Part shown: in pieces, positions 47,626 to 60,600 of the stretch
How positions within the stretch are numbered: position 1 is the first letter of the stretch
Layout: the number at the start of each line of letters is the position of its first letter
DNA from: Meloidogyne chitwoodi
Lineage: Eukaryota > Nematoda > Chromadorea > Rhabditida > Meloidogynidae
NCBI GenBank assembly: GCA_015183035.1
Contig: JACZZP010000006.1
Coordinates: forward strand, 1,426,001-1,490,000
Direction of reading: 5' to 3'
Length of the DNA stretch: 64,000 nucleotides
The notes under the pieces: generated by a model
What the model was told of the DNA's origin: nothing
The model's input: only the letters and a program-made list of their open reading frames with translations
Databases searched by the model: none
Translations under genes and position numbers: made by a program

Positions 47626-50600
47626 TTAAAATGTTTCAAATCTGTGTACGAATGATGGTGCATTTCTTATTCTATTTGCTTCTGTACATGCTCTTCTAAT
47701 TTGTTTATTAACTTGAGCAGGCCCACAACTAAAAACTCCAATTTCAGTGACCTAAAATTAAAAAATAATTATTTCAATTTATTAAATATATTTACATCTT
47801 GATGTCGACTTTGAAGAAATTTAAAAAATAAATCAAAATTAGGACGACCAAAGTGATTTGTAGCTCTAAGTCCAGTAAACATAGAATGTCCAGAATTGTT
47901 GCCACGAAAATGTTTCTCACAAATATACTTAAAAAAATAAAATTAAATTCTAGAGTAAATTAAGGAGAAATTATCCATTTAAAGCTTTCCATCTCGCTTA
48001 TTTAACCAATTTTAATTTTAAACTTACTAAAACAGTTGTTCTCAAATCAAATTTATGAAAGAATTGGGTAACAAAAATATGTGTTTCAAGAAGATTTTGT
48101 GTGTCGTACTTTTCAACTTCTTTAAGTACATCAACAAACCATTCAAAATTTTTATGTGTAGGACAAATCCAAAGAAAATAAACCTTAAAATTTAATTATT
48201 TTAAATTTTAAATTAAATATACTCTTTTGCATCTAATTCCACTATGATTGCCAGAAGCTCTTTCCAAAACAAGATCCATTAATGTAGAAGCATAAGGTGT
48301 TACTCCAATACCTCCACCAACCATAACAACAACTTCATGATTATACCATTCCTTTAAATTTAAATAAATATATATTTTTTAAAATTTATTTTTACTTGAT
48401 TTCCATCTCCATAAGGTCCATCTAAATTAAGTACTGGATAAACAAGTCCATTCTCTTGTGCTTCAGTTAGTTCATTACGAAGACTCCAAGTCCAAGGTCC
48501 TACTGCTTTAATAAAAAGTGCCAATGTTTGAGCTTGTGGTGCAGAAGCAAGAGAGAAAGCATGATGCTCGTTAAATGCGCATGAAAGTGCTGGACAAGAA
48601 ATACGTACCCATTGACCACTTCGAAATTTAAAGGAATGTGGACGTTTAAATTGAATGTAAATTATATCTAAATATATATTTATATATTTTTTTTTATATT
48701 TAAAAAAATACCAGAAGGAAGTATAGCAGCTTCAACAATTCTTAATTGTTTGTATTGTTTACGCATACCAATAATTCGATCTTAAAGAGAAAAATTTATA
48801 AAACTTTTAAATCATATAACTCAGTATTAAGAGGTAAAAAATAAATTAAAATATATTAATTAATTAATTAAAATAATTATTAAAAAAAATCTCACCAATA
48901 ATAAATATAATTGTTGGTCCAAGAATTATATACCAAAATTTTGGTGACTAAAAAAATAAAAAATATTTTAAAAAATATATATTATAAAACATCTAAAAGT
49001 TTAGGTAATCCATGTAAAATTGTAAAAGCATAAAGAAGAATATTGAGCAAATGAGTGAGGCGAAATGCATGATAAGCACGTTTCATTACTGCTGGAGCAG
49101 AAAATACATAAATTATGCTCATTAAGGAAACATAAAAATATTTTTTTTATTTTTTAAATTAAATTAATTAAAAAACCAATAAAATTCCAGTAAGGCCTGT
49201 TAATGTTTGAAAGAACCAGTAATAAATTGAGGGTAAAAAGTTTGAACCAAAAACAGCCTAAAAATAATAATAAAAAATAATAATTTAATTTATAATAATA
49301 ATAAAAATATTTTTTACTTCTTGAAAAAGGCAAGCAAGCCCTTCTTGGCTTTGTGTTGCAACATTATAAAAATTAACGCAATGGCCAACTGTGTGAATGA
49401 TTGCAAAAATACCAGCTGTTATTGCAACAATTTTATGGAATGTTATGGCAGAATCCAATGGAATATACTTTAATAATTTTATTTAATTAATTAATTATAC
49501 AAACTTCTCCAATAAATGATTCTCTTAACATTGTCAAAACATTTCTACAAACTGTTAAAAGTATTATAGCCATATCAAAAGATAAAGCTGCTGCTGCCCC
49601 TCTAGTTATAGCAATTCCTAAAATAGTAAATATATTTAAATTTCATAAATATAAAAATAAAAAAACATACCAACACCCATTACTCGACGTAAATCTCTAT
49701 GTTCATTTTCATATCGATAAACTTAAAAATTTATTTTATTTTCTTAAATTTAAATTAAAAAAAAAACTTACACCAAAATCGTTCAAGAAAAATAATAGCA
49801 TTTACAGCAAAGAAAAGAAAAAGAATAACAATATGTTGGCGATAACTTTCCAAATAACTGAGAAGCAAAGAAATTGAATTTTTATGAAATGGATCTTTAA
49901 TTTCAGCAGTAACAGCAAAACTATTTAAACTTTGTGTTCTATAAAAATAAAATAAAAATATTATTTTATTAATTAATTAATTACTCTTCTAAATTTATTC
50001 TCATATTTACACCTCTCAAATGTACTCCAACAGGACGACGAATATCTACCATTTGACTAAATATTGCTTCAAAATCCTTATAAGTAAGAATATCTCTTTC
50101 TGGGTCAACACCTGCCCTTTTTAAAACACATTCTACAACATGATCTTGAACCTTTTTTTAATATTAATTTTTAAAAATTAATTTAATAAATAAACTTCTT
50201 GATCAATTCTAACACCTGCAGCAATATTTAATGATTTTACAAATTCACAAAACTGTTTTCGTTGAACACAACCTTCTCTTTCATGATCACACATATCAAA
50301 GACTAATTGAAGTTTTTCACGTAAAGATCCTTGTGTAAATTTACGTAAAACATCTAGAAATTCCTATAAAATTAATTATATTTTAATTTATTTATTTAAA
50401 AATTATAAATTACCTGAAATGTTACAACCATATCATTTCCTTCAATTTCTTCATTAGAATTAGCTGTCATACATGCAAACATTCTTTTAACAAATAAATC
50501 ACTAGATCTCATTCCTAATGCTTCTGCAAATTCTGATTTTGTTAAAGTCATAGAAAGTACTTGTTCCATTGAATTAAAATTATTAGAAGATTTAGACGAA

Positions 50601-53600
50601 TCACTTAATGCTGGATCATTAAATGCCTAAATATGTTAAATTATTATTTAAATATATAAATTATACTCTAGAATATGCTTCACGAAAGAAATGATCCAAT
50701 TTAGATTGTCTTTTGTCCTTTGTTTCTGCTGCTTCAAGTAAAATATCATTCTCAGCTTCTACCTTTTTTATTATTTTGTTTTTTTTATTATTTTTGTATA
50801 AAAAATAAAAATACTTCTTTAAATATTTTTCCATGTTTAAGAAGACAATTACCAAGAGCAGAACGAAATTTTATCCATTGATGTTGGGAACGAAGTTTGA
50901 GAACCTAATAAAAATAATTTAAAATATTTTTAATTTTTAAAAACAATAATCTAACCATATCATAATTTTTAGGAATAGAAATACAAACAAACGGTCCTTG
51001 ACCTTTTCTAATAACTCCACTTTTAGTTACAGTTAAACGTAATACATTAACATCAGTAAAATCAAGTTTACGTAAAATACAATTACTTCTACGTTTCAAA
51101 ATTTTTAATTGAGAAGATTCTGAATTTAATTCAACAAGAATTGATCTTAAAAATTAATCTTTTTTTTTTAATTTTAATTTTAGATATAAATTTATATTAC
51201 CTGCAAAATGTTTCGTTTAGCCATTCAATTGCTTAAATATTTAAATAATTAGAAATATTAATAAATCTGAGAGAAATATAAAATTAATTTATAAAATATA
51301 ATTTTAACATATAAAATATATATATTTATTAACTCCTAATCTCGGTAATACCAAGGCTTCCCCCCCCCTATTTTTTCATTTTTTTATTTTTTTCATTTTT
51401 GCATTATTTTTTCCTCTGTTTTTGCTTATAGCAAACTTACTCAATCAAAAAAGGTTTAATTTTTATTCAGTACGTTCACAAGGATAAAATAATGAAACAT
51501 GGTGCCAAAAATTATAAATACATTTGAACACATCTCTGAAAAAATTCAACCAGTTCGGTAGTGTTGTTTGACTAATTCCGGTTTCGAACTGCAACTCTTC
51601 GTATTTAGTACGAGCCATGCATCGAAATTGTTGTCGAAACGTAGTTTTTCATGCAGAGCAATAGAATTAAATGTTTTAAGTTGATCCATATTGATAAAAT
51701 ATTGATAAATAAATGAGAATATACTTTTTTCACATTTATCATGAATGTTATTTACCAAAAAATTGATCCTTTCTACTTGCCCGAAGCAAAAACAGAGGAA
51801 AAAATAATGCAAAAATGAAAAAAATAAAAAAAAATAGGGGGGGGAAACCTTGGAATTACCCTAATCTCTAATAAATAAGGATAGTATTACTTTTTAAAAA
51901 TTGAATTACCTGGAAATGTTAACTTTTGTTCTTTTGTAATAATTCCTTCATCGCCTGGCGATTCTTGATTTTGTTTTTTAATAATAACTGGTTCAAATAA
52001 CATTCCCATTTTCTTTCTTCTTTGAACAAGTAAATAACCAATACCAATACAAACTTAAAAAAATTAAATAAAAAATTTTTTTTTTTTTTAATTTACCCAA
52101 AGGTATTGTAAAAAGTGCAATACAAGTAAAAATATAAGTAACTTCATTTCCAGTAAAATGCTAATATAAATAAAAGTTTAAATTTTAAAATTAAAATATT
52201 TTAAAATTTATTTACATCAAAACGCATAAATGGAACACAACTTTCAAGACTTGAAATATTAACTTGAAATGGTTGGGGACAAGGATCACCATTATGCCAA
52301 AAGAATACCTAAAAATAAATAAATTATTTTTATTAAAATATTTTATTAATTTTTAACATTTTCTTGAATATCTTCTTTTCCAATTAATGTTGTTTGTCTA
52401 ATAATATCTCTATATAAATTAAAATAAATAAATAAATATTAAAAATAATTATTTTTACCTTAATGTAATTCTTCTAATAAAAAATATTTCTCTATCAGTA
52501 AATAATCTATAAATATAATAAATTAATAATAAATTTTAATCTTCTTAAATTTTACCCATTTTGTTTATTTTCAAACCAAAATCTATCAGATTCTCTTAAT
52601 CTAAGAAATTGATCTTTTAGTATTGCAGAAAAAAGTTCTCCAGGTCCATTCCCATCTGCTTCAAGCATTCCCCCAACATAAGCATCTAATCGGTCAATTT
52701 TAAAATCATAAAGATTAGCCAATTTTTTTATTTTCTTAATTGTTTTTTATTTATAAAATTATATTTAAATATTTATTAAAAAGAAATATACTTCAGGATT
52801 AGTTTCATTTAATCGAGGATTTATTGTTGTCCAATCATTTGGTTTTAATTTATAAGCTTTTCTTAATTGATTATAACTAGGTAAACCATTATCTCTTGCT
52901 CTCATTATTGAAATAGAAACAACATCTAATCTAGTAAAATGCATTGGACCAAAAATAAAATCTAAAAGAAAAGAATAATTAAATATTTCAAATTAAATAA
53001 TAATAATAACCACGCAAATCTTCAACAACTATATGATCCTCATCTTCAGCAATTTGAGAGGCCATACCAAGCACTTAAAAAAAAAAGTAATTAAGAAATT
53101 AAAAATATTAATAAAAAAAAGTTAAATTTTATTTATTTTTATTAATATTACAGAAAATTTAAAAAACACTAACCAATTTCGTCAACAGAATATTCTCGTA
53201 CAATATCTTGTGCATTCCACCAATTTTGGCAAAGACGAAGCGCAGGAAAACCTCCAACCTTTTTTATAAATAATTTTTAATAAATAAAAAATATTTAAAA
53301 AAAAATATAAAAATTACTTCATTTCGAAATTCACATTTTCCATTTCTTTTTCTAAGTAATAATGCTGGAGGTACCAAAGTATGTGGAAAACGAAAGGCAG
53401 TAGTAGCAAAAGAATGAGAAATTCCAGGAGGAATATGAGGATTATAACCTTGATATTCAGGTATTTCTTTAATTGATATACTTAATAATACAGGCAAAAA
53501 CTCATAGAGAACAATACTCTAAAATAATTATTAATTTTAATAAAATAATAATAATAATTTAATTTAAACCTGTAAAGTAGCAATTACCAAACGTCTAGCA

Positions 53601-54983
53601 CCTTGAAATAATTCTTCATCTGTCCATTTTGGAAATTCTTGTTGTAATCTCAATGCTTGAATATTATGCCAACGAAAAAGAATTAAACCAAAACTTAAAA
53701 GACCAGGATTTTCATTAATTCGAGGATCACCCAAAACTATAAATTATTTTAAAAAATTAATTTTTTTTTAATTTGTTTACTAAAAAGTCTTTCAGGATTC
53801 ATTAATCTATGAATTTGTGGAGGTGGTGGATTAATTAAAGGAATATGTGGATCATTGAAAGGAGGATAGCCAGGCATTGAACCTTCAAGAAGAGTACCAT
53901 TTTCAAATGAACGCAAAGCAGCCACCCGAAAAAAAAAATAAATTTTTATAAAAATTTAAATAATTACCCAAGGCTCTTGAGTACTATATAAAAAAGATGC
54001 GTCAATCCTATAAATTTATATAATTTTTTAAATAAAATATTAAATAAATAATAAACCAGCTAGTTCTTTCATTAATTTGTTCTCTAGGTGAATTTAATCC
54101 ATGTCCTGTCCCTTTATCATATTTTGCCCTTATAAATGGAATATCAGTTTTCCCCTCACAATCTTTGTCAAATATTGGATCACAAATTTCAACAGGAATT
54201 TTATGCATTTCCAAAGGGCAGCTATTTTGTGTTGATTGCATTATTTCATAGGCAATAACTTGACCTTAAATATAATATTTTAAAATATAAATTTATTTAT
54301 TTTTTAATTTTTTATATAAATTTTGGTTTTTTTATAAATTATATACCTACATATATTTTTTTAAATTATTAAATAAAATATTTTCATACTAAAAAATGCG
54401 AACATTGTTGTTAAATTTCTTCTGCTAGGAATGCCTGGCTCTCCTTTAAACATTAATTCTAAAAATAAAATATTAAAATAAATAAAAATATTATAATTAT
54501 AAATACCAGATATAATTCTAGCTGAAGGCAATGAAGAATCTAAACGGTAAACTCCATCCTGATAACTACTAGGTGCATCTCTATGTAATCGACTGCCAAC
54601 ACTTCCTGATTATTTTTAATATTTTAAAGATTTAAATATTACTATTTTTCGAAAATTTACCCCATTGTGGATTTGCCAAATTCTGAAATTAATTTTAATT
54701 TAATTTAAATATTTCTCTCTTTTATTTAAAACTTACATTAAACCAACCATCAAAACGTTGGTATTCGCTTACCCTTTGTAATGCTAAAATATAAAAATTA
54801 AATTTTAAAATATTTATTTGTTTTACCTTCATTTATTGTTATTTTACAAATTAAAAAAATAACAAAAATAAATAAAAATTTTGTAGAAATATTTAATAAT
54901 ATAAAATTTTTCTTTTGTTGTTTTTTAAATAAATATTTAAAAATATTATTAAAATACTTTTCTCTTTTATTTTTTCTAATCAT
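47626..54983 (-). CDS. bli-3: Dual oxidase (DUOX), BLI-3 homologue
   Basis: 39 exons (minus): 54827-54983, 54737-54783, 54661-54682, 54507-54605, 54390-54458, 54057-54264, 53968-54007, 53781-53925, 53570-53736, 53318-53518, 53174-53258, 53011-53073, 52792-52961, 52556-52734, 52459-52506, 52358-52409, 52216-52308, 52097-52160, 51910-52053, 51201-51231, 50956-51145, 50815-50904, 50667-50762, 50414-50626, 50196-50363, 49985-50151, 49772-49938, 49671-49721, 49505-49617, 49318-49467, 49177-49257, 48991-49131, 48896-48947, 48712-48780, 48396-48667, 48223-48351, 48028-48183, 47796-47927, 47626-47751; 1548 aa. Peroxidase-like ectodomain to about 615, a membrane helix, an EF-hand-like region (835-1000; loops degenerate), six-helix ferric reductase core (His near 1124, 1138, 1211, 1217), FAD motif HHAFSL (about 1313), NADPH motifs GGGIGVTP (about 1380) and FSCGP (about 1515), end FETF. 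Makes H2O2 for cuticle tyrosine cross-linking. Acceptors of exons at 53925 and 49131 lack AG. Confidence 0.9.
51336..51343. repeat. Left target-site duplication of the bli-3 intron element
   Basis: CTAATCTC, adjoining GGTAAT; identical copy at 51861-51868. Confidence 0.85.
51344..51860. mobile_element. MITE-like DNA transposon in a bli-3 intron, ~80-bp inverted ends, 8-bp target duplication
   Basis: A 517-bp insertion inside the intron between bli-3 exons 51910-52053 and 51201-51231. Left end GGTAATACCAAGGCTTC (51344 on) and right end, read inverted, GGTAATTCCAAGGTTTC (from 51860) begin inverted repeats of about 78-84 bp. These contain a C8-9 run, T-rich stretches and CCTCTGTTTTTGCTT; the left copy carries a few extra bases. 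The identical 8-bp CTAATCTC flanks both ends (51336-51343, 51861-51868). The terminus does not fit the hAT YARNG rule, so the superfamily is open (8-bp duplications also occur with P and Merlin). An 88-codon frame inside is not a recognisable transposase. Confidence 0.88.
51861..51868. repeat. Right target-site duplication of the bli-3 intron element
   Basis: CTAATCTC, adjoining ATTACC; identical copy at 51336-51343. Confidence 0.85.
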
Positions 54984-55529
54984 TTATATATTACATATAT
55001 TTTGTTAATTTTCTATAAAAATAATTTTTTAATTTTAGTAAAAAGTTTTATATTTCAAAAAATTAAAAAAAAATAATTTTTTAAAAGGGAAAGGTTAAAA
55101 TAAAAAATAAAATAATGAATAGGTAATAATAATAAAAATATATTTATTTATTTATTTATAAATTAATTCATATTATAATTTTTGACATTAGTTTAGAAAT
55201 TAATAAAAGCAAAGAATTTGTGGCGAATAGGTTGAGAATTTAACACCTCTGGCGATTCCTTAGAAATAAAAAGAGAAAAAGAGAAAGGAAATAAATTAAA
55301 ATAAATAATTTAATAAAATTATATTTATTTTTAAATATTTTTTAAATTAATTAAAATTTATTTATTTATAATTATATCTCTCAAATGTACTTTTATTATC
55401 TCTGTATAACTAAATTCTCAAAAAGTTACAAAAGTATTTTTTCAAAAGAATAAAAATATCAATATATTATTTTGTCTAAACAATTCTTATTCCTTCAAGG
55501 ATTATTAAAAACTTGTTAGAAAATAATAT

Positions 55530-55568
<39 letters not shown>

Positions 55569-55570
55569 TT
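55530..55570. repeat. (TTTA)n microsatellite
   Basis: About ten uninterrupted TTTA units in the bli-3 upstream region. Confidence 0.85.
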
Positions 55571-57345
55571 ACAAATATTTGCAATTAAAGAATAAAAAAA
55601 AAAGAAAGGCAATTATTGTCTATTTTATTTTACAAGAAATAAGGCCAAGAATAATAATAATAATGTCATATAAAACTTGATTTGATGATCGAAAATATGT
55701 ATGAAAATAAAATATATTTTTAAAATTTTTTTGATTTAAGACAAAATAATTTTAATAATATAATTTAAAATTATTTATTTTTTCACAAAATTTATAAAAT
55801 CTAACTTTATAAAAAATATTAAACAAAATTAATTTATTTAAAATTCAAAAAAATTTAAATAAATAAAAATGTTAAATAATTATTATTTTACATATTAAAT
55901 GATTAATTATTAAATTAAAATAAATATAAACATAAAATTTTTTTAATAATTAATCAAATTCTTGCGATTGATTTTCTAATATTTTAGTAATAATATAATT
56001 ATAAAAATATTTTTTTAAATTATTTAAAATAAAAAAGAGTTATATTTTTTAAAAATAATAAAAAAATTAAATTTAAATACAAATTATTAAAATTCGGTTT
56101 TTTTAATTAATAAAATAATATTTAAATAAATCGATTGCTTTTGTAAATTAAAAATATAAAGAAGAGCGGTTTCTTCTTTTTAAAAATATATATTCTTCTC
56201 TCCAAATAAATAAAATTAAAAAGGAATGTGTTCCCTCAACACTCAATAGCTATAAACAAATCTATCACTTTTTTGCTTTTTTAGTAATTGCGCAAAAAGA
56301 AAATAAAAAGAAGAAGACTGAAATTTTTTTTATTATGAATTACGTGAAGAAAAGAAGAGAAACAAGTTGTGTTTATTTTAGTTAAACCATTTCCACAATT
56401 TTATTTATTTATTTTAATAAAATAATATTATTTTATAAAATTATATTTTTTATTTATTTAATTAAAAAGATTTTTATAATTTTAAATCTTTTAATTAAAA
56501 TAAAATAATTTTATTTAAAAATGAGGTATTATTTTTATATATTAAAATACTAAAAAATAAAATTTATTAAATATATTTTCAATGTTAAAAAATTAAGGAA
56601 ATTAAATAAAAATGCCGAAAGAATTTTTCTTAAAAATTTATTAAATTTTTAAGAAAATGAATCACAAATTAGAGAATTTAACATTTAAAATTTTAAAATA
56701 AATATTATGACGATATTAACGAAATTATATTTAAATTATTTATTTTAAAAAATGTTTTTTGAAAGAAATAATAATAATAATTTTTTATTATTTTAATTTA
56801 GAAAATATTACATTTAGACGATTACTTTTTTATTTATAATTTTATTTTAAACTTTTAGATTATTAAAATACCTAAAATAATTTTTTTTAATTAAAAAAAC
56901 TAAAATCTAATTTAGTAATTAAAAAGATAAAAAAGAAAGTAAAATTTTTTTTAATTAATGATATATCATTGGACTAATATGTATAATTATTTTCAAAATA
57001 TAATATAATTATTATTTATGTATCTTGAATTTTAGCATTTTAAAATTTAAAATTTTTTATTATATTTTTGACCACTAATTTAAAACAAAAATTAAAATAA
57101 AACAAAGATTTTAAATTTAAAAAAATTTATGCAATATATGTATAATTTACTACTACTCCCATAAAAACTACAATTTTTGATAATATATCAAATAAATATA
57201 TGAAAATAAAAAAACAGTCTAAACTCTTGTTATATTTAAATAAAATAATTTGTAAATATTCTAATAATTATTTTTTAATTTAATTAATATAATAAGGTTT
57301 GACTGTTATAGTTGTTTTTACTTTGTTAAATTTAAATAAATAAAA

Positions 57346-57394
57346 AAAGGATTGAATCATTAATTTTTCTATTCTTAATATGATTCAATCCTTT
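57346..57394. repeat. Perfect 15-bp inverted repeat (hairpin)
   Basis: AAAGGATTGAATCAT at 57346-57360 pairs with ATGATTCAATCCTTT at 57380-57394 around a 19-nt loop. The next bases also pair partly (TTTACTTTG left, AAAGTAAA right). It lies 3' of the large gene, so it could be a small MITE relic or a transcript-end structure. Confidence 0.7.
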
Positions 57395-57669
57395 GTTATA
57401 AAGTAAAATATAATTTTTAGAATAAAATAATAATCAAAAAATAATGTGAGTAAATATTTAAAAATAAAACAATAAAAGATTTGAAAGTTTTGCAAAAGTA
57501 TTGTTTATAGAAATTAGCAAAATAAATTTTTTTCAATTTTTTTAGTTAACATAAGCAAAGAAATTAAAAATAATTACCAACTTTCCATTACCATTAAAAA
57601 ACTAAACATTTTAATAAAAATAAATAATAATTAAATATACCCAATAAATAAATAAATAAACTTTTTCTT

Positions 57670-60600
57670 TTACTCTTCTATCTCTTCTTCATCAGAATTT
57701 TCTTCTTTTTCATAACCATTAGAAATAACATTCATTTCTTCAAAACGTTCAAATTTTAAATGTTGAGTATTAATTGAACAAAATGAATGCCAATTTTGTA
57801 ATAAATGTTTTTGAAATAATTTACATTTATTTTCCTCAATATTATCACATTTTTCTAAAAGTTTTTCTTCAAATTGTTTTTGTATATTTTCATAATATCT
57901 TTAAAAAATATAAATTTATAATAAATATATTATTTTAAATTTACTTTATATTTAAACGAGTTCCTCCTAAAATTTCTTCTAATTCCAATCCATATTCTTG
58001 TCCAATTCCATTACTTAAAAATTCAGAAAATTTAACTTGTCCATCATCATTAAATGAATTTAAAATTCTTTTAGTTAAACAATAACCAATAAATAATGAA
58101 CCAGAATTTTTATAATTATTTTTAATTAAATTAAATTCTGGTAATATTTGTTCATAAAATATATTTTTATTTTCTTCTTCTTCTTCTTTTTTAAAATATA
58201 TTTTATTCCAATTATTTTTTAAAAAATTATATTTTTCTTTTAAACGTTCATTAAATTCTTCATTTGAATTAATAAATTCATTCATTGAATTTATTATTTT
58301 TTTAATTAATTCTTTTTCTTCTAAAATATTTTTATTTTTTTTCCCTTTCTTTTTTGCTTTTTTCACAATTTTTAATAATTCTTTAAAATAAATTATTAAT
58401 GGATTTATATTTTCAATTTTAATAATTATATTTTTTAATAATTTATTTATATCATTATTTTTTAATTTTTTTAAATCATTAATTTCATTAATAACTTTAT
58501 TAATTGATTTATTAATTTCATCAGAATTATTTTTTAATTTTTTTAAATCATTAATTTTTGTTTCTTCTTCATTTATTTCTTCATTTAATAATTTAAATTG
58601 TTCCAAATTTATTGTTAATTTTTCAATTTTACATTTATCTTTAAATTCTTTAAAAATATTATTATCATTATTCATTTGAGTGTTTTCTTCTTCTTCTTTA
58701 TTATTTAATAATATTTTAATTATTGAAATAATTTCAATACATTTTTGATAATTTATTTTTAATTTAATATTCCATTCAAATTGATTCAAAAATTTATAAT
58801 TAACTTTTGATAAATCTTTTTTTATTTTTTTAATGTTTTCTAAATCATTTTGTTCTTCTTCTTCTTGTTCATCATATATTATTTTAAATATATCTTCTAT
58901 CTAAAATTATATTTATAATAAATAATAATTATATTAATTTTTATAAATTAAAATATATAACCTTATTCAATTCAAATTTTATTCTTTTAAAATTATTATT
59001 TTGTTGTTCATTAATAATATTTTGAGAAATATTTTCAATTTCTCTTGTTTGTTCTAATATTTCTTCTGTTTGTTCTTGTAATTGTTTTTCATTTTCTTCT
59101 TTAATTAAATTAATTATTTTATGAGCTTCATAAAATGTAACTTTGTGATAATTACAATTATTTACTAAAATAATAAAATTTAAAAATAATAAATAATATT
59201 TTAATAATTTACATAATATTTTGAAAATATATTCTTTTTGTTCTGAATTAAATTTATTTTCATAAAACTCTTCACTATAAAATTGTTCCAAACGAAAACC
59301 ATCAGTTTGCATACCAATTTCATTATCTTTTTATTAAAATTAAAGTTAAAAAAATATTTTTAAATAATTTTACTATAATGAACAGCCCATTCTTCTGGTC
59401 TTTCATATTGTAAATTATCTTTCTCAATATAACAATAATTATTCCAATTATTTTTTAAATCATTTTCAATTGATATTTTATTTAAAATTTGTTGATAATA
59501 CCTAAATAAATTAATTAATTTATTTAATTAAAATTAAATATTAATTTTATAAGTAATTTATTTTACAATTTATCAACTCTTTTCATTCCTAATTTTTCAT
59601 TCATTTTCAATCCATATTCTATTAAATTTTTATTTGAAATATTTTGTAATAAAATATTCATATTTACAACACCATCTTCATTAAATAATTCCAAAAAACG
59701 ATTAGTTAAACAATAAATAATAGCTTTTAAATTTGAAATATTTATTATTTGTTGATCATTATTATTTGTCTAAAATTAATTTAAATTATTTTTTAATTAA
59801 ATAATAAAATATAAAAAAACCGAAGAGTTATTTCCAATTTCTTCAATTTCTTCTTGTTGTTGTTCATTGGTTATTTTATTTTCAGAAGGAGACTTTAAAA
59901 AATTAATTTTTATTTTAAAAAATTTAATTAAATACCTTAAAAATTTCTTTTTTATTATTTTTTTGTAATTTCTCAAAATTTTCAAGCAAAAATATTAATT
60001 TATTTTTTAAATTATTAATATATTCTTCTTTATCTTTATTTAAACTTTCTTCTATTTTTATATTATTAAACTTTTTTAAATTATTATTTTCTAATTTTTT
60101 CAAATTTTTAATTTTTTCTTTTATTTTTTTCTCATTTTTAATTAATTTATTTAAAATTTCATTTAAATTTATATTTTCTGTTATTTCAATTTTTTCTTTA
60201 AATTTAATTTCATCAATATTATTATTATTACATTTTTCTTGTAAATTTAAATTTAATTTATTTATCAACTCTTTTCTTTTTATTAAAATTGTTTTTAAAT
60301 TTTCTTCATTATTTTCTTCTTTTTCTTCTTCAAACTCTTCATTATTAATTTTTAAAATAATATATTTAAATACATAAATAGATAATAAACATTCATTTAA
60401 ATTATTTTTTAATTTAATTGAAGTCTCAATTCTAGAATATTCTTTTTTTAATAAAATTAATTTTTGTTGGTCATTTTGATTTAATTGTTTAAACTTAATT
60501 TTAAAAAATATTTAAATATTTTATTAAATAATATAAATTTGTTATATTTTTAAAAAATATTATTATCTAATTAAAATATTTATACCCTTTAAAAATTAAA

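Larger units (their letters stand above)
54984..57669. other. Upstream region of bli-3
   Basis: 2.7 kb without a coding frame. It holds a (TTTA)n tract (55530-55570), a less AT-rich patch at 56160-56290 and a hairpin at 57346-57394. It probably includes the bli-3 promoter and the 3' UTR of the large gene that ends at 57670. Confidence 0.5.

Noticed and set aside
51546..51812. 88-codon frame inside the bli-3 intron element
   Set aside because: Starts within the right inverted repeat and shows no transposase signature; treated as chance.
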